Counted from the first letter of the stretch, positions 50,600 to 62,860 are shown. The stretch is 64,000 nt of DNA from Acheta domesticus (GCA_031308135.1 JAHLJT010003656.1:71008984-71072983); one strand, 5' to 3'. Notes: a model not told the origin generated them from the sequence alone. A program made the numbers and translations.

Positions 50600-52390
50600 A
50601 CAGAAGAAAGGTAACAGTAGAAACAAGATATATTCACATTAACAAAGGTATTTTTCAAGGAGATTCGCTATCCCCTCTGCTGTTTTGCATTAGTTTGATC
50701 CCACTATCTAGACAGTAATCGCAAGCTGACTTTGATACATCACCATGGAGCTTGTGACCACATTTGTTTTACGATGGATTATCTTAAAGTGTTTGCTAAG
50801 AATGAAGCGATTCTCTCCCAAATGCTGTCTGTCGTGAATGACTTTAGCAATGAAATCTGCATGAAGTTTGGTCTTGACAAGTTTGCAAAAATCAATTTAA
50901 AGAGAGGCAAAGGGACAACATCAAAGAGCATTGAAGTGAAAATGCACACTGTGATTCAAGATCTTGAGCCAGAAAAAACGTACAAATATCTGGGTATTGA
51001 AGATTGTGAGTACATTTCGAACGACACATGGAAAGAGAGAATTTGCAAGGAGTATTACAGAAGAGTGAAACATGTCCTGAAATCCGGTCGGAACTCCAGG
51101 AATACAAAATCTGCAATTGGTAGTTTGGCGGTGCATGCAGTCGAGGAGAGTTTCGGAATAGTGGACTGAACTGAGCAAGAAAATCGAATTAAGCACCGAA
51201 AAAACAGAAAACTGCTTACAATGCAACATGTCGTCCAGCCTCGAGATGATGTACATTGTCAATTCTTAGGTCCGGACAGCCAAGATCTCTATAATACACA
51301 TAATCTTCATTTCTCACGTAAGGAAGGAGGAACAGGTCTCAGAAAAATTCAAGCCTCAAGACCAGAATGCAATAGTGTGGATGGGTAAGTCTAGTCAGTC
51401 ATCAAGATGACTCGCTAAAGAGGCAGGACATTAAATCTGACCGCAGAATCGAAAGCAGAGTCATTGTTTATGTAGCAAGAAGCATTGCGAAGATAACAAT
51501 GTAAGACATGCAGAATAGCACAGACACTGAACTTCTGATGCTATTTAACATGAATATGTGAGACACAAAAAGTGTTAAAGAAAGCGTGGAGATTAGAAAC
51601 CACTCCGTGGACATTATCTAAAAAGAGTAAACAATGTGCAGATCAATAAAGATCAATCATTTATGTGGCTTAAAAGGGAAGAATGATGCCAGAATCGGAA
51701 GCAAGTTTTATTAGCTGCCCAATATCAGGCATTGAGAACACGACATTATGATAAAGCAGTTCTCAAAATTTCCCAAGATGATAAATACCGCATTTGCCAG
51801 GAACAAGTAGAAACCATTGATCACATCGTCTCATCTTGTCCAATTCTAGCAAATGCCGAATACTTGAAAAGGACTTAACTCACGACAGGGCGTGTAGTTA
51901 ACTCCATTGCAAGATCTGTACTGTTTTCAAAGTTCAAAATACATGCCCCAAGTGGTACGAACACTAACCAAAACCGGTGACGTCCGTTGAACTGTATACA
52001 ATATTGTACGACCAACAAATTCAAAAGGATCGCACATTAACGGCAAACAAACCAGATATTGTAATCTGGGATTTGTGGAGAAAATCGTGTCTGCTTGTAG
52101 ATGTTGCTGTGTCATGCGATCAAAACATCGACGAGGCAGAGAAACGTCTTAAATACAAGAGTTGGGCAATCGAGATAACCCGATAATGACTCATAAAACG
52201 GACATGTCGTATCGATAGTCATCGGAGCTCTGGAATTTGTTGAAAATGTCTAAGAACTTGATGAACCTCCTAGGTCACTCAAAAGGCAGGGAAGTTCAAG
52301 AAATTATTTCGATTTGGAACTGCCCACATTTTGCATAAAGTATTGCAGAGGCATGACAGTCCCTAGATGTGCTTCTTAGGTAGCTTGTTG
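50600..52390 (+). mobile_element. R4-clade non-LTR retrotransposon fragment, degenerate
   Basis: Several frames together encode the 3' half of an R4/Dong-type protein. Seen in order are reverse transcriptase motif GIFQGDSLSPLLFC (from 50647), the catalytic box region now TMDYLKVFAKNE (a YMDD-type box with the second Asp changed), FGLDK, YKYLGIEDCEY, and then RICQEQVETIDHIVSSCP. The last is the CCHC knuckle, with its first Cys changed to Tyr. The restriction-like endonuclease part shows KPDIV and LVDVAV (51977-52186). Frameshifts and the altered catalytic residue show it is dead. A related, better preserved piece is at 63827-64000. Confidence 0.8.
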
Positions 52391-53125
52391 CGACGTGCAG
52401 TAAAATTTTATATTTAACCTTCTCAACAACTTTAGTTGTGAATTAAAGGAATAATAATATTGTGATGTCATAATGTCATAATGCCAAATGTCATAATACT
52501 CAACAATTGGCGATGCTTTATTTCATGTTATTCGTTTTACATACAACTTTTCGGAAGATATTGCAAGAAAGATTCTGGATAAAATCAGACGGAGGATTCC
52601 TCAGCCGCCACGTCAAAGGGCCTCGCCAGAAGCCCCGCTGGAATAACTGCCTGACGAAGCATCGATGGCCGACTCTCCGGGAAGCATTCTCCTTTCTTAA
52701 CGAAGGTGATAGCTGCAAATTAAATGGGAAGTACATAAAAGTATTAAAAGTACAGAATGTATTGATGGAGAATTCGTAATGGTACTATAAGTGACGAATA
52801 TGAAGAGAGATTCCTTCAGGACATTTTGCAAATGGAACGAAGGTAAGAAGGGAAATGGAACACTGCTATGCTGTCGGGACTACTGTCTGACAGTGACACG
52901 AGAAGACACAGAAAAGAAGTGCAACCGAGGTGCAAAGAGAAAACATAATATTTTCATTACGTTTTAATCCTGTTAATATGATTTTTTCCGAGTTCATCTT
53001 GGATTCAGATCGTGAAGTAAATATACCAACAATAGTTTTCTATTTCTCTTAAATTTTCTGGCATTTTCAATGGAATAAAAAATTGTAAACATGAAAAATG
53101 GTCTTCACAAATTTACAGTACTTAC
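52391..53125. other. no gene assigned
   Basis: Contains a 90-codon plus-strand frame (52507-52779) that I cannot assign. It could be a retroelement remnant. No last exon for the Kazal gene was found here. Confidence 0.35.
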
Positions 53126-56100
53126 TGATGTTATAAACAAGTGCATCAGAATCCATGTAGCATCTGTTTGCGAAAGTTTGGTAGCTCCCATCAGGCATGA
53201 GACCACAAACGTAATCTTCTTCGTCAGTGCACTCGAGACCAGCTGACCAGTTTTGGCATAACACAGCACAAGCGGTGCCTGCACAACAATGTGAAAACGT
53301 ACAAGTGTAACATAGAATTTGAAACATGAATTCGAAAATAATTATTCACAGTTACTGAAATGCAATATACGAGGGGCATTCAATAATTAAATAGACCAAT
53401 AGGTTTGAAGAAGTAAACGTTTATTTTAACAATACTGGATTTTTCCTCCTTTTTCAATGTAATCCCCACCAACATTTATGCACTTCCAAACAGGTTACCA
53501 GCTTTTTTACGTCGGCTGCAAAGGGCTTTTTATCTTCGCATGTGAACCAATTTCCCATAAATTTGTTGACATCTTTGTTATATTAGAACGTCTTCCCAAG
53601 TAATGTCCCCTTCAGTGGGCCAAACAAATCGAAATAGGATGGTGCAAAATGGGGACTAAAAGGAGGATGAGGCAGTACCTCCCAACCCATTTTCTTGATG
53701 GTTTCACGGCTTCGTTGAGCAGTGTGAGGACGTGTGTTGACTTGCTGGTGAATCGCCCCTTCCCCGAGAATCATGACGTTTCTTTCTTATGGCTGGGTTC
53801 ACCTTGTTCAAAAACATGTCTGTGCAATGTTGTCTGTATATTGTACGCTGTTATTATGCGGCCAGAATGGTGTTCGTCAGTCACTGAGTCTCGACCACTT
53901 TTGAACTGTTCTACCCACTTGTAAAAATTCCTGTAGTTCATACAACTTTCACCATAAACTTTAGTCATTCTAGAGTATACATTATCTGTTTTTTCACATT
54001 CAGCAAGTAAAGAACAAATCACAGAACGTTGTTCAACAAATGTGTAATTTTCAATTCGACTCGCCATCGTTTAACTTAATTTTGTGTGTATGAAAATAAC
54101 AATGCTGATCGTCCAGATGGTCAGGGCTCATCCCAGTGATGCCAACTTAAATTCATAAAATTACAAAACTTGCCCTACCAACTGTTTTTTCTCTAGACCA
54201 ATTTGTCTCTTTAATTATTGAATGTCCTAAGTAATATTCTTGCAAAAAGAATGTTGTGAAATACTTGTACTATTTCTTTAATTAGAAATACAGGGTACAG
54301 AAATTCAGAAGGTTTGAGTACTTTGAGAATGATCTTGAATGATTCAAATGATTTTGCTTTATTTATTTAATAGTACGAGTGTTAAATGTGTTATAATTTT
54401 ATGCAATATTGTACAGTTTTGACGTCGCATCTTTCATAAGAGTGATATACTGTGGAAAACAGATGTGTATGACACGACGGATGAAAAGATATTTAAAAAT
54501 TGAGTGCTTCTCAATTTAAAAGAAACGCTGTGTCTTCCGTATTTCTTGACTGCCATAGTACCTATCTTTCTAGAAAAGAAACAAGGCGAGCATACACAGT
54601 GGCCGGTAAGACGATGGATCTTCGGGAGATTTATTCCCCTTAGCAGGAGCACCAGACGCTGTTTTTTCCATCTTTCTGGATACACCCCTTCTCTCGAGGA
54701 AGAATAATAGAGATTCACAAAGATGATCGGTGTGGGCGAGTATCGCGGTCTTGAGGGCAATATTGGGAATGTTATCCGGTCCTGGAGCCTTTGTGTTGCC
54801 GATACTGCTAATTTCGTGCAGAAATTCTTCTTGCGTGACTGGAGGAATTATTTCTAGCTCAGATAACGCTGTATTAACTGGTTCATCGGGGTGGGTCGGG
54901 AATAGGGCTGTCAAAATTCTGAGCAACATATTGGGGCATGTTGGAGAACGTAGTGCCACTGTCTTAACCTACTCATGACCGTCTTGTACGTCCTACCCCC
55001 ATGGATTCTTTTCCACCTCGTCACACAGACTTTTGGCGCATAAGCGTTTGCTCTTGCGGATTTCTATCTTCAACTGGCTTGGAGCGAGTTTGTATTGTTC
55101 TTGCAATTGAAGAAAGTTGTCTCTGCCACGAGCTCTCTGGTACTGTCTTCTGGCTCGAAGGCACTTCCAGCGTAATTGAGCGATTTCCTCATTCCACCAG
55201 TAAACTGGTGAGCGTCGAATGATTGCGCCCCGTCTAGGCATAGCCGCATCACAGGCTTTGGTTATCCATTTCATAACCTGTGCATCTTTGTCTCTGTGTG
55301 TCTGTCTCTGTCTGTGTCTGCGTCCGTCCGTCCGTCCTATCTGTCCTATCATTAGGAAACCGAAAAATTGGGAAACTTAAAAATAATGTATTTTAGGCGG
55401 CGATAGATGTCAGCTGGCAAGAGTATGTGGTAAAAACGAAATGCTATTCAAACAAGAAAAATGAAGAATCGAACTAGTACGAGAAAGTGTGTGCCATTCT
55501 GAACCACCACTAGCTTTAAAACATTTTTTTGGACCTTAGTTGGGGTTGCCCCCCCCTGTTGAGCTCTTGCCTTCGTCGTAGCAGTGGTCCGAACTCTTGG
55601 CAAACAGGAAGGATTTGTTCCGGTGCATGTGAGTAGTGGATTGTCTTGACACCGGTCCTAGCCTGGATATCTAGAAGCTCGTGCAGGGCGTCCCGAACCA
55701 GACTTTGTACGAGGAGGTTGCCGCGTGGGGAAACTGGGTAGCGGCCGGATCCCGTTGCCGGTGTATAGGCGTACTTGTGCGTCGGTGGAAGTGCGGATGA
55801 AAGCAAAAGTTTAGGTGCCCACCACAGGGATTTGTTTCCCCTGGTAGAATAGGTTCAAGTGTGAGATAGTAGAAAACGCAGGGTCCTTACTGTCTTCCCG
55901 TTTGTCCGTCTGCCCGTTTGTCCGTCTTCCCGTTTGTCCGTCTTCCCGTTTGTCCGTCTTCCCGTTTGTCCGTCTTCCCGTTTGTCCGTCTGCCCGTTTG
56001 TCCGTCTGCCCGTTTGTCCGTCTGCCCGTTTGTCGTCTGCCCGTTTGTCCGTCTGCCCGTTTGTCCGTCTGCCCGTTTGTCCGTCTGCCGTTTGTCCGTC

Positions 56101-59100
56101 TGCCCGTTTGGTCCGTCTGCCCGTTTGTCCGTCTGCCCGTTTGTCCGTCTGCCCGTTTGTCCGTCTGCCCGTTTGTCCGTCTGCCCGTTTGTCCGTCTGC
56201 CCGTTTGTCCGTCTGCCCGTTTGTCCGTCTGCCCGTTTGTCCGTCTGCCCGGTTTGTCCGTCTGCCCGTTTGTCCGTCTGCCCGTTTGTCCGTCTGCCCG
56301 TTTGTCCGTCTGCCCGTTTGTCCGTCTGCCCGTTTGTCCGTCTGCCCGTTTGTCCGTCTGCCCGTTTGTCCGTCTGCCCGTTTGTCCGTCTGCCCGTTTG
56401 TCCGTCTGCCCGTTTGTCCGTCTGCCCGTTTGTCCGTCTGCCCGTTTGTCCGTCTGCCCGTTTGTCCGTCTGCCCGTTTGTCCGTCTGCCCGTTTGTCCG
56501 TCTGCCCGTTTGTCCGTCTGCCCGTTTGTCCGTCTGCCCGTTTGTCCGTCTGCCCGTTTGTCCGTCTGCCCGTTTGTCCGTCTGCCCGTTTGTCCGTCTG
56601 CCCGTTTGTCCGTCTGCCCGTTTGTCCGTCTGCCCGTTTGTCCGTCTGCCCGTTTGTCCGTCTGCCCGTTTGTCCGTCTGCCCGTTTGTCCGTCTGCCCG
56701 TTTGTCCGTCTGCCCGTTTGTCCGTCTGCCCGTTTGTCCGTCTGCCCGTTTGTCCGTCTGCCCGTTTGTCCGTCTGCCCGTTTGTCCGTCTGCCCGTTTG
56801 TCCGTCTGCCCGTTTGTCCGTCTGCCCGTTTGTCCGTCTGCCCGTTTGTCCGTCTGCCCGTTTGTCCGTCTGCCCGTTTTGTCCGTCTGCCCGTTTGTCC
56901 CGTCTGCCCGTTTGTCCGTCTGCCCGTTTGTCCGTCTGCCCGTTTGTCCCGTCTGCCCGTTTGTCCGTCTGCCCGTTTGTCCGTCTGCCCGTTTGTCCGT
57001 CTGCCCGTTTGTCCGTCTGCCCGTTTGTCCGTCTGCCCGTTTGTCCGTCTGCCCGTTTGTCCGTCTGCCCGTTTGTCCGTCTGCCCGTTTGTCCGTCTGC
57101 CCGTTTGTTCCGTCTGCCCGTTTGTCCGTCTGCCCGTTTGTCCGTCTGCCCGTTTGTCCGTCTGCCCGTTTGTCCGTCTGCCCGTTTGTCCGTCTGCCCG
57201 TTTGTCCGTCTGCCCGTTTGTCCGTCTGCCCGTTTGTCCGTCTGCCCGTTTGTCCGTCTGCCCGTTTGTCCGTCTGCCCGTTTGTCCGTCTGCCCGTTTG
57301 TCCGTCTGCCCGTTTGTCCGTCTGCCCGTTTGTCCGTCTGCCCGTTTGTCCGTCTGCCCGTTTGTCCGTCTGCCCGTTTGTCCGTCTGCCCGTTTGTCCG
57401 TCTGCCCGTTTGTCCGTCTGCCCGTTTGTCCGTCTGCCCGTTTGTCCGTCTGCCCGTTTGTCCGTCTGCCCGTTTGTCCGTCTGCCCACACCACTAGCAT
57501 CTAAACCATACGTAGGATTTTTTTCCAAAATGGATATACCCCGGTCGATCTGCCTCGAGTCGAAGCTTTGCGAATTCGAAAAACATTCTTTTAAATTTAG
57601 GGGTATTTTACATAAAGCTCCTGGGACATTTTAAAAAATTTGTCAAAAATGTCTCCAAATTTTTCTTTAAATTTTTTGATGGAATAGAGTAAATTATACT
57701 TATAAAGATAGCATATATTCGTTTTCTACTGTTAACTCTGAATTTTCGAAAATTGAAAATGTTTGAACTTTTCGGTGTCTTCATACAACTGCAAACTTGA
57801 AGATAGAGATTTTTCATCCAGTAGTTTTTTTTCTCCATTTCAGTACGGTCAAGTACACTTTTTGTAACTTTTAGTAGTTTTCGCTCAATATTGAGTGCAG
57901 TATGTTCAATATTAAAAAATAACAAAAGATTTTCTCGAAAACGGCTCCAAATTCTGTCTTTAAACTTTTGGCAAGTAAAGCGCTAAATACGCTCTATTAG
58001 ATGACATAAACATCATATTGCTCTATTCTTTTTTTCTAAAACTTATAAACATTTAGTTTCTTGACTTGTATCTCACGTTGTTATCATTGATTTTAGCAGT
58101 GATTTGTTCACATTGGTGTATTTATCAGTGCATGTGATTTAAATAATGTCATAATTTTTTAAACTCATTAGTTTTCTGTGAAAACTAGCTAAAAATTCCT
58201 CATTTTCAGAAATGTTCAAACACCATTTTCTTAGAAACTGGTTCCAATTTTTTCCCCAAATTATTCGTACTGGATAATGGTAATTGCACTCTTTATAATG
58301 ACATAACGTTCACTTTCGAGTAGGCTTTTGTTTTTTCAAAAATTACACTAATTTATTTATTTGAAATATATCTCACGCCGTCAATATGCACATTTCCAGA
58401 TATTTGTAAACACTGTAATGAGTGAAAGAGCTTCTAACGACTTCCAATTAAGTTTTTCGAAAACTGAAATACTTTCTGTAAAAAGGAGCTTCAAATTTCA
58501 TAATTACAGTAACACTAAAATGCCACTTTCTTAAAAATTGTTCAAAAATATTGCCATTTAAGGCAAATATTTACTCTTCTTTAATACTATTAAAATAATA
58601 TTTCGTTTCTACTATTAGGAAACCAAAAAATTAATAAAATATGTAAAAACATGTACTTGGGGCGACGACGGTAGGATGTCAGCGACGGTAGGGTATGTGG
58701 CAAGTTCGAATAGCTAGCCCAGACTAAAGAAAGTAGAAAAATAATAGAAATCTGTGCCATTCTATAGCACTAGTTTTTACTTTACCATATACGTACTGTG
58801 TAGACGGAGTAGTATACGTAATACAGAGAAAGTTATGTAATGCTGCAGAAAATCGATTAGGAGATTTCAGCGGAAACACAAGTTTTGAAGTCCCCTGAAT
58901 ACCGAAAAGTGCTTTTTTTCAAAACGTTCGTCCGTCCGTCCCTCCGTTCCTCCGTCCTGTCTGTCCGTGTGTGAACACTTAATAGCGCCTAAACCATAAG
59001 TAGAATTTTTACCGAAATTGATTTTTCACGGTCGATCTGGCTCGATTGGAACCGCCGCGTTTTCGAAAAACTGTCTTTAAAATATGGGAATACTTTACAT

Positions 59101-60198
59101 GAAGCCCCTGGGACATTTTCATAATTTTCTCAAAAATAGCTCTTTAAGTTTCTAAGAATAGAGTAAAAAACACAAAGGTGGCATAGGTACGATTTTTACT
59201 GTTAACTCTGAATTTTCGAAAATTAAAAAAAAATAATTTGTTTCGTCTTCCCTTCAACTATAAAATTGAAGATAGAGATTTCTCCCTCAAATGAAATTTG
59301 TTTCCAATTTTTTCTTTAAACTTTTTCGTACGGATAATGCTAATTTCACTGTTTAAGATGACATAAAATTAATTTTGCTGTATTAAATTATTTTTTTCAA
59401 AAAATATACAAATGAAATTTTTTGAAATATCTCTCACGCGGATAATATGCACATTTCCAGCAATTTGTATACATTATTACTGATTGAATGCAATCTTCAC
59501 GCAATCAAAGAATCTTCAAACGATATGAAATGGAAGTTTTTTCGAAAACTAAAAAGTTTCTTGTGAAAACGAGCTTCAGATTTTCCATTTACACTAACCG
59601 CCGTAAATGCGACTATCTTTCAACAAAAATTTCCATATTTTTCAACGCAAATTTCCATGTAGGACGAGTTTTACTCTACTTTAATATCTCAAAAGTAATA
59701 TTTCGATTATACCATTTGGAAACCCAAAAATTGAGGAAATTTAAAAAAGTTTGTTTAGGGCTGTGATAAATGGCAGCTGGCAAGAGAATGGGGCAAGACA
59801 GTGAAGCTAGTCCACCCAGACGACTGAAATTAGAAAAATTTACTACGAGAAAGTCAGTGCCGTTCTGTAGCACCATTAGTTTTTTTTCTTCATTTCAATG
59901 ATTTAAGACTTAGCATAACACGTTTCGTTAATTGTCATGTGAGACGGGGCAAATGGATTTACATTTCCATTTTAACGTATTTCTAATCTACAAATCTTAC
60001 AATCGTATGATTCATTAACTGAATGAAATTCCCACTTCGTAGGATCACAAATTTCACCGATTTTCCCATTTTAAACAGAGAATTCTCAATAAATAATTAA
60101 ATAAGTTTTTCAAATGCGTTGTAAATAAAGTCACTATAGAATTAATCTCAGAATATAAAGACTGTGTTACCTAAAAGAAGAGTAATCAGCAACTTCAT
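53126..60198 (-). CDS. third Kazal-type inhibitor gene, exons 1 and 2 (3' end uncertain)
   Basis: Exon 1 is 60198-60171 (28 nt) and encodes a signal-peptide start, MKLLITLLL, with donor GTAACA. Exon 2 is 53278-53126 (153 nt) with acceptor TGTGCAG and donor GTAAGT. Both junctions are phase 1, exactly as in the two duplicated genes. The first 60 residues hold Cys17 (C1), Cys26 (C2), Cys34 (C3) and Cys49 (C4). C2-x7-C3 and C3-x14-C4 match the duplicated genes, and DGSYQTFANRC is the usual Kazal core. The predicted P1 position is Asp28, which would be an unusual specificity. Unlike copies A and B it keeps C1. The 6.9 kb intron is filled with mobile elements and a minisatellite. The last exon is not certain; a candidate is listed at 48838-48986. 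Confidence 0.7.
53370..54231 (-). mobile_element. mariner element, internally deleted
   Basis: 862 bp between TA dinucleotides. Terminal inverted repeats share GACATTCAATAATTA-like ends (CGAGGGGCATTCAATAATTA and CTTAGGACATTCAATAATTA). The minus strand encodes the transposase N-terminus (54067-53771, including FKSGRDSVTDEHHSGR) and a C-terminal part (53774-53583, including RPHTAQRSRETI and FGPLKGTLLGK). The middle of the ~340-residue protein is missing. The usual DNARPH and APSD motifs read VNTRPH and APSY, so the catalytic Asp residues are lost. It lies in the intron of the third Kazal gene. Confidence 0.85.
54520..55352 (-). mobile_element. R1-clade LINE reverse transcriptase fragment
   Basis: Minus-strand frames encode the linker and N-terminal reverse transcriptase region: RRSPVYWWNEEIAQLR, LCDEVEKNPWG, NTKAPGPDNIPN, GVYPERWKKQRLVLL and DPSSYRPLCML. 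These are typical of R1/TRAS-type elements. At least two frameshifts break it, and both the endonuclease part and the catalytic half of the polymerase are missing. Confidence 0.75.
55290..55515 (+). repeat. internally deleted copy of the dispersed repeat
   Basis: The head motif (TCCGTCCGTCCGTCC, 55322 onward) is joined directly to the tail motif (ATTAGGAAACCGAAAAATTG ... GTGCCATTCTG). The ~1 kb middle present in the copy at 58905 is lacking. Confidence 0.5.
55516..55890 (-). other. unassigned open frame
   Basis: A 96-codon minus-strand frame (55806-55516) with balanced composition (for example LVQSLVRDALHELLDIQART) that looks coding-like. I do not recognise it. Its position between a LINE fragment and repeats suggests a retroelement remnant. 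Confidence 0.3.
55891..57487 (+). repeat. 16-bp minisatellite, about 100 copies
   Basis: Unit CCGTCTGCCCGTTTGT repeated nearly perfectly for 1.6 kb. A CTTCCCG variant is confined to the left edge, and there are about eight 1-bp indels. Because 16 is not a multiple of 3 and the unit has no stop in any frame, long open frames of 528-566 codons appear on both strands. These are artefacts, not proteins. It lies within the third Kazal gene's intron. Confidence 0.97.
57488..58790 (+). repeat. dispersed repeat, copy next to the minisatellite
   Basis: Blocks in order: ATCTAAACCATACGTAGGAT, CGGTCGATCTG, CTCCTGGGACATTTT, TGTTAACTCTGAATTTTCG, then the tail GTGCCATTCTATAGCAC near 58760. The head motif of the family is TCCGTCCG-rich, so the minisatellite seems to be an expansion of this copy's head. 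Confidence 0.6.
58905..59890 (+). repeat. dispersed repeat, fullest ordinary copy
   Basis: Head GTCCGTCCGTCCCTCC (58929), then CCTAAACCATAAGTAGAAT, CGGTCGATCTGG, GCCCCTGGGACATTTTC, TGTTAACTCTGAATTTTCG, and tail GGCAGCTGGCAAGAG...GTGCCGTTCTGTAGCACC. It is about 1 kb and non-coding. The class is unknown. Confidence 0.6.
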
Positions 60199-60594
60199 GA
60201 TGATGACGATGATGATGATCGGCAACACAACGCAACATGTATGACAATGGAGAGAGCATCGTTCTTTATCTGTTTTCGTTGTCAGTTCTGATTACAGCTC
60301 TCATTATCAAATCACATCCATCGTTAAATCGAAAATGGACTTTGGCAATCAATGGAGAAAACACTCAGACAAGTTTTTTCTCAGCTCATACAATACTTGT
60401 AAATTACTTCCAAACTTCAAAGTACAATCATCAGGTATGTGGTTTGCCGACGTAGACGACAATCTATATATTATATACGATCATATTAACGTTATGAGAG
60501 ATCTTTCCAAACAATGACATTTGTGTAATTTTTGCAAAAACAAAGAATACCCCAAAATGAACTTCACGTCATATCAAACAGTGCAATTAGCAAG

Positions 60595-61160
60595 TATCTG
60601 TTCGAAAAGTTTAAAGAAAAAATTTGGGGCCATTTTTGAAAAAATGGCGTTTGGGCATTTCTGAAAATGCGGAATTTTGAACTAGTTTGAATAGAAAATG
60701 GTTTCGTTTTCGAGAAACTTTATATGACATTATTTATAAGCACTTATACTTATAAATATAATAATTTGAATAAATCGCCTCTGATGTAAATATTAATGAC
60801 GTGAGTGACAAGACAAAATAATTATATATTTTGTAATTTTTTTTTAAATTGCACTTATTACATGCAATATTGCGCGAAAACTACTGAAATTTTCAAAAAA
60901 ATGTGCATGACCTAAATGATAGAACTCACTATGGAGAACAAATCTGTCTTTAATTTTGTAGTTGTAGGAAGAGGTCGAAGAAAATTCAAACGTTTGCAAT
61001 TCTCGAAAATTCAGATTCAACTGTGAAATTAGGACCTATGCCACCTTTATAAGTGTATTTTACTCTATTCTTAGAAGAAATTTTAAGAAAAAATTTGGAA
61101 CCGTTTTTAGAAAATTTCGGAAATGTTGGGGAGGCTTCATGTAAAGTACCCCCGAATTTT
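60595..61160 (-). repeat. dispersed repeat, inverted partial copy
   Basis: Reverse-complement match to the central block (CGAAAATTCAGA, TATTTTACTCTATTCTTAGAA, ATGTAAAGTACCCCC). It abuts the forward copy starting at 61161. Confidence 0.5.
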
Positions 61161-61775
61161 ATAGTTTTCTGTGAAAACTATATCAAAATTTCTTATTTTC
61201 AGAAACGCTCAAATGCCATTTTCTCAAAAATGGCTTCAAATTTTTTCTAATTTTTCGAATGGATAGTGCTAATTGAACTCTTTAATATAATGTAAAGTTT
61301 TTTGTTTTTTCAAAAATTCCACAAATGTAATTTTTTGGCAGATCTCTCACACCGTTAATATGCACATTTCTGGCAATTTGTAAACACTTTTGTACTTCTG
61401 AGTTAAAGTGCTTCAAATGACTTCAAATGAAGCTTTTCGGAAACTCAAAAAATTTCTGCGAAAAAGCACTTCAAATTTCGAATTTACAATAGAGCTGAAA
61501 CGCCATTTTCTTAAAAAGGCTATAATTTTTCAAAGAAAATTGCCATTTTATGACTAGATTTTACTGTTCTTTCATATTCTCAATATAACACTTCCGTTCT
61601 ACTATTAGGAAACCGAAAAATTAAGAAAACGTCAAAACATTTGTTCTTTGGGCGGCGACAGATGGCAGCTGGCAAGAGTATGTGGCAAGTCCAAATAGCT
61701 AGCCGAGATAAAAGGAAATAGAAAACAAATACGAGAAAGTCTGTGCCATTCTGTAGCACCGTTATTTCCATTTAC
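61161..61775 (+). repeat. dispersed repeat, 3' part
   Basis: Second half of the family, ending ATTAGGAAACCGAAAAATTA, GCGACAGATGGCAGCTGGC and GTGCCATTCTGTAGCACC. Confidence 0.55.
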
Positions 61776-61926
61776 ACGTCGGGAATTTTGTTTCATTGGG
61801 AAGGTTATTTGGGGAAATTCCATAGTTGTGGAGGTGAAAGAGCTCGCAGCTCTTCTGGCAACCCTGAAAGGAACAAAAAAGGCGAGAAAATAAAAAATCT
61901 ATAGAAATTTCAATTTCAATATAGAC

Positions 61927-62423
61927 CAGTGGTGTAGTAGGGAAGTAGGGCAGGGGGTGCGGCGTGTCCCGGGTGACACCATTCTAGAGGTGACACCAAT
62001 TAAAATATTTTATAGTTGGAATTATATAATTTAAATAATTTACTTAAAAGTATATATTAATCCAGGCTAGCTGATTTGGCTCTATTATCAAACGAAAATG
62101 CTATTGCAATAAGCATAGATTTTAATGAAGTTGTAAATAAGTTTGCTGCCCTAAAATCTCGTCAAGAGGTTTTAGAAATAACATACTACATTTGGTGATA
62201 AGTATTTTAAAATGAAACAAAACTGTATTTAAAAATTATATTGCAATTATTAATTGCATAGAATTTTCAATATATTATAAGTAACTATCATATGCAAATA
62301 TGTTTGTATTTTTAATAAAATAATGTACAATTATACAGCAATAAATATTTTAATACTTAATTTATGGGGGGAGTGACACCAGTAGCATTGCCCCAGGTGA
62401 CACAAACTGAAGCTACGCCACTG
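61927..62423. mobile_element. hAT MITE, 497 bp
   Basis: Ends CAGTGGTGTAG and CTACGCCACTG are inverted repeats. The 8-bp target duplication ATATAGAC is perfect on both sides (61919-61926 and 62424-62431). There is no coding capacity. This is a typical non-autonomous hAT element; near-perfect flanks suggest it is fairly recent. Confidence 0.85.
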
Positions 62424-62813
62424 ATATAGACTTACGTGTTCAGAAGATTTATTGAAACAAATGTGGAGAAATAATATTAGAAGCGTGAGCGTTCTCTGAG
62501 TGTATGAAAAGCAGAAGTTTGTTCGAAAAATATTTCGAATTCCCGATCCCGATTTATAAGTCATTATTAGGGCCCGAATAATTATGTACTAAAAATTGGG
62601 AAAATATGTACATATATATGTATTATAATATACAGAAATACGTACTCAAAAGTATGAAATATGTAACATTAAGTATCATTATATCAATTATTTTTTATTA
62701 AAATACCTTTATCTTAGCATATATTGTTCTGTGTACTTAATATAAAGACCAGAATTAAACATTATAGTTCTCATAATCCTATTATTTACTACAATCTCCG
62801 TATCAATAAGAAA

Positions 62814-62840
62814 CATATATATATATATATATATATATAA
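62814..62840 (+). repeat. (AT)n microsatellite
   Basis: About 27 bp of alternating AT just before the Helitron-like 5' end. Confidence 0.9.
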
Positions 62841-62860
62841 ACAAGCCTACGCAACCATAT

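Noticed and set aside
55855..57634. Four open frames of 528-566 codons on both strands (CPSARLSV and GQTDKRAD repeats)
   Set aside because: They are produced by the stop-free 16-bp minisatellite, which is open in every frame on both strands. There is no codon structure and no independent domain.
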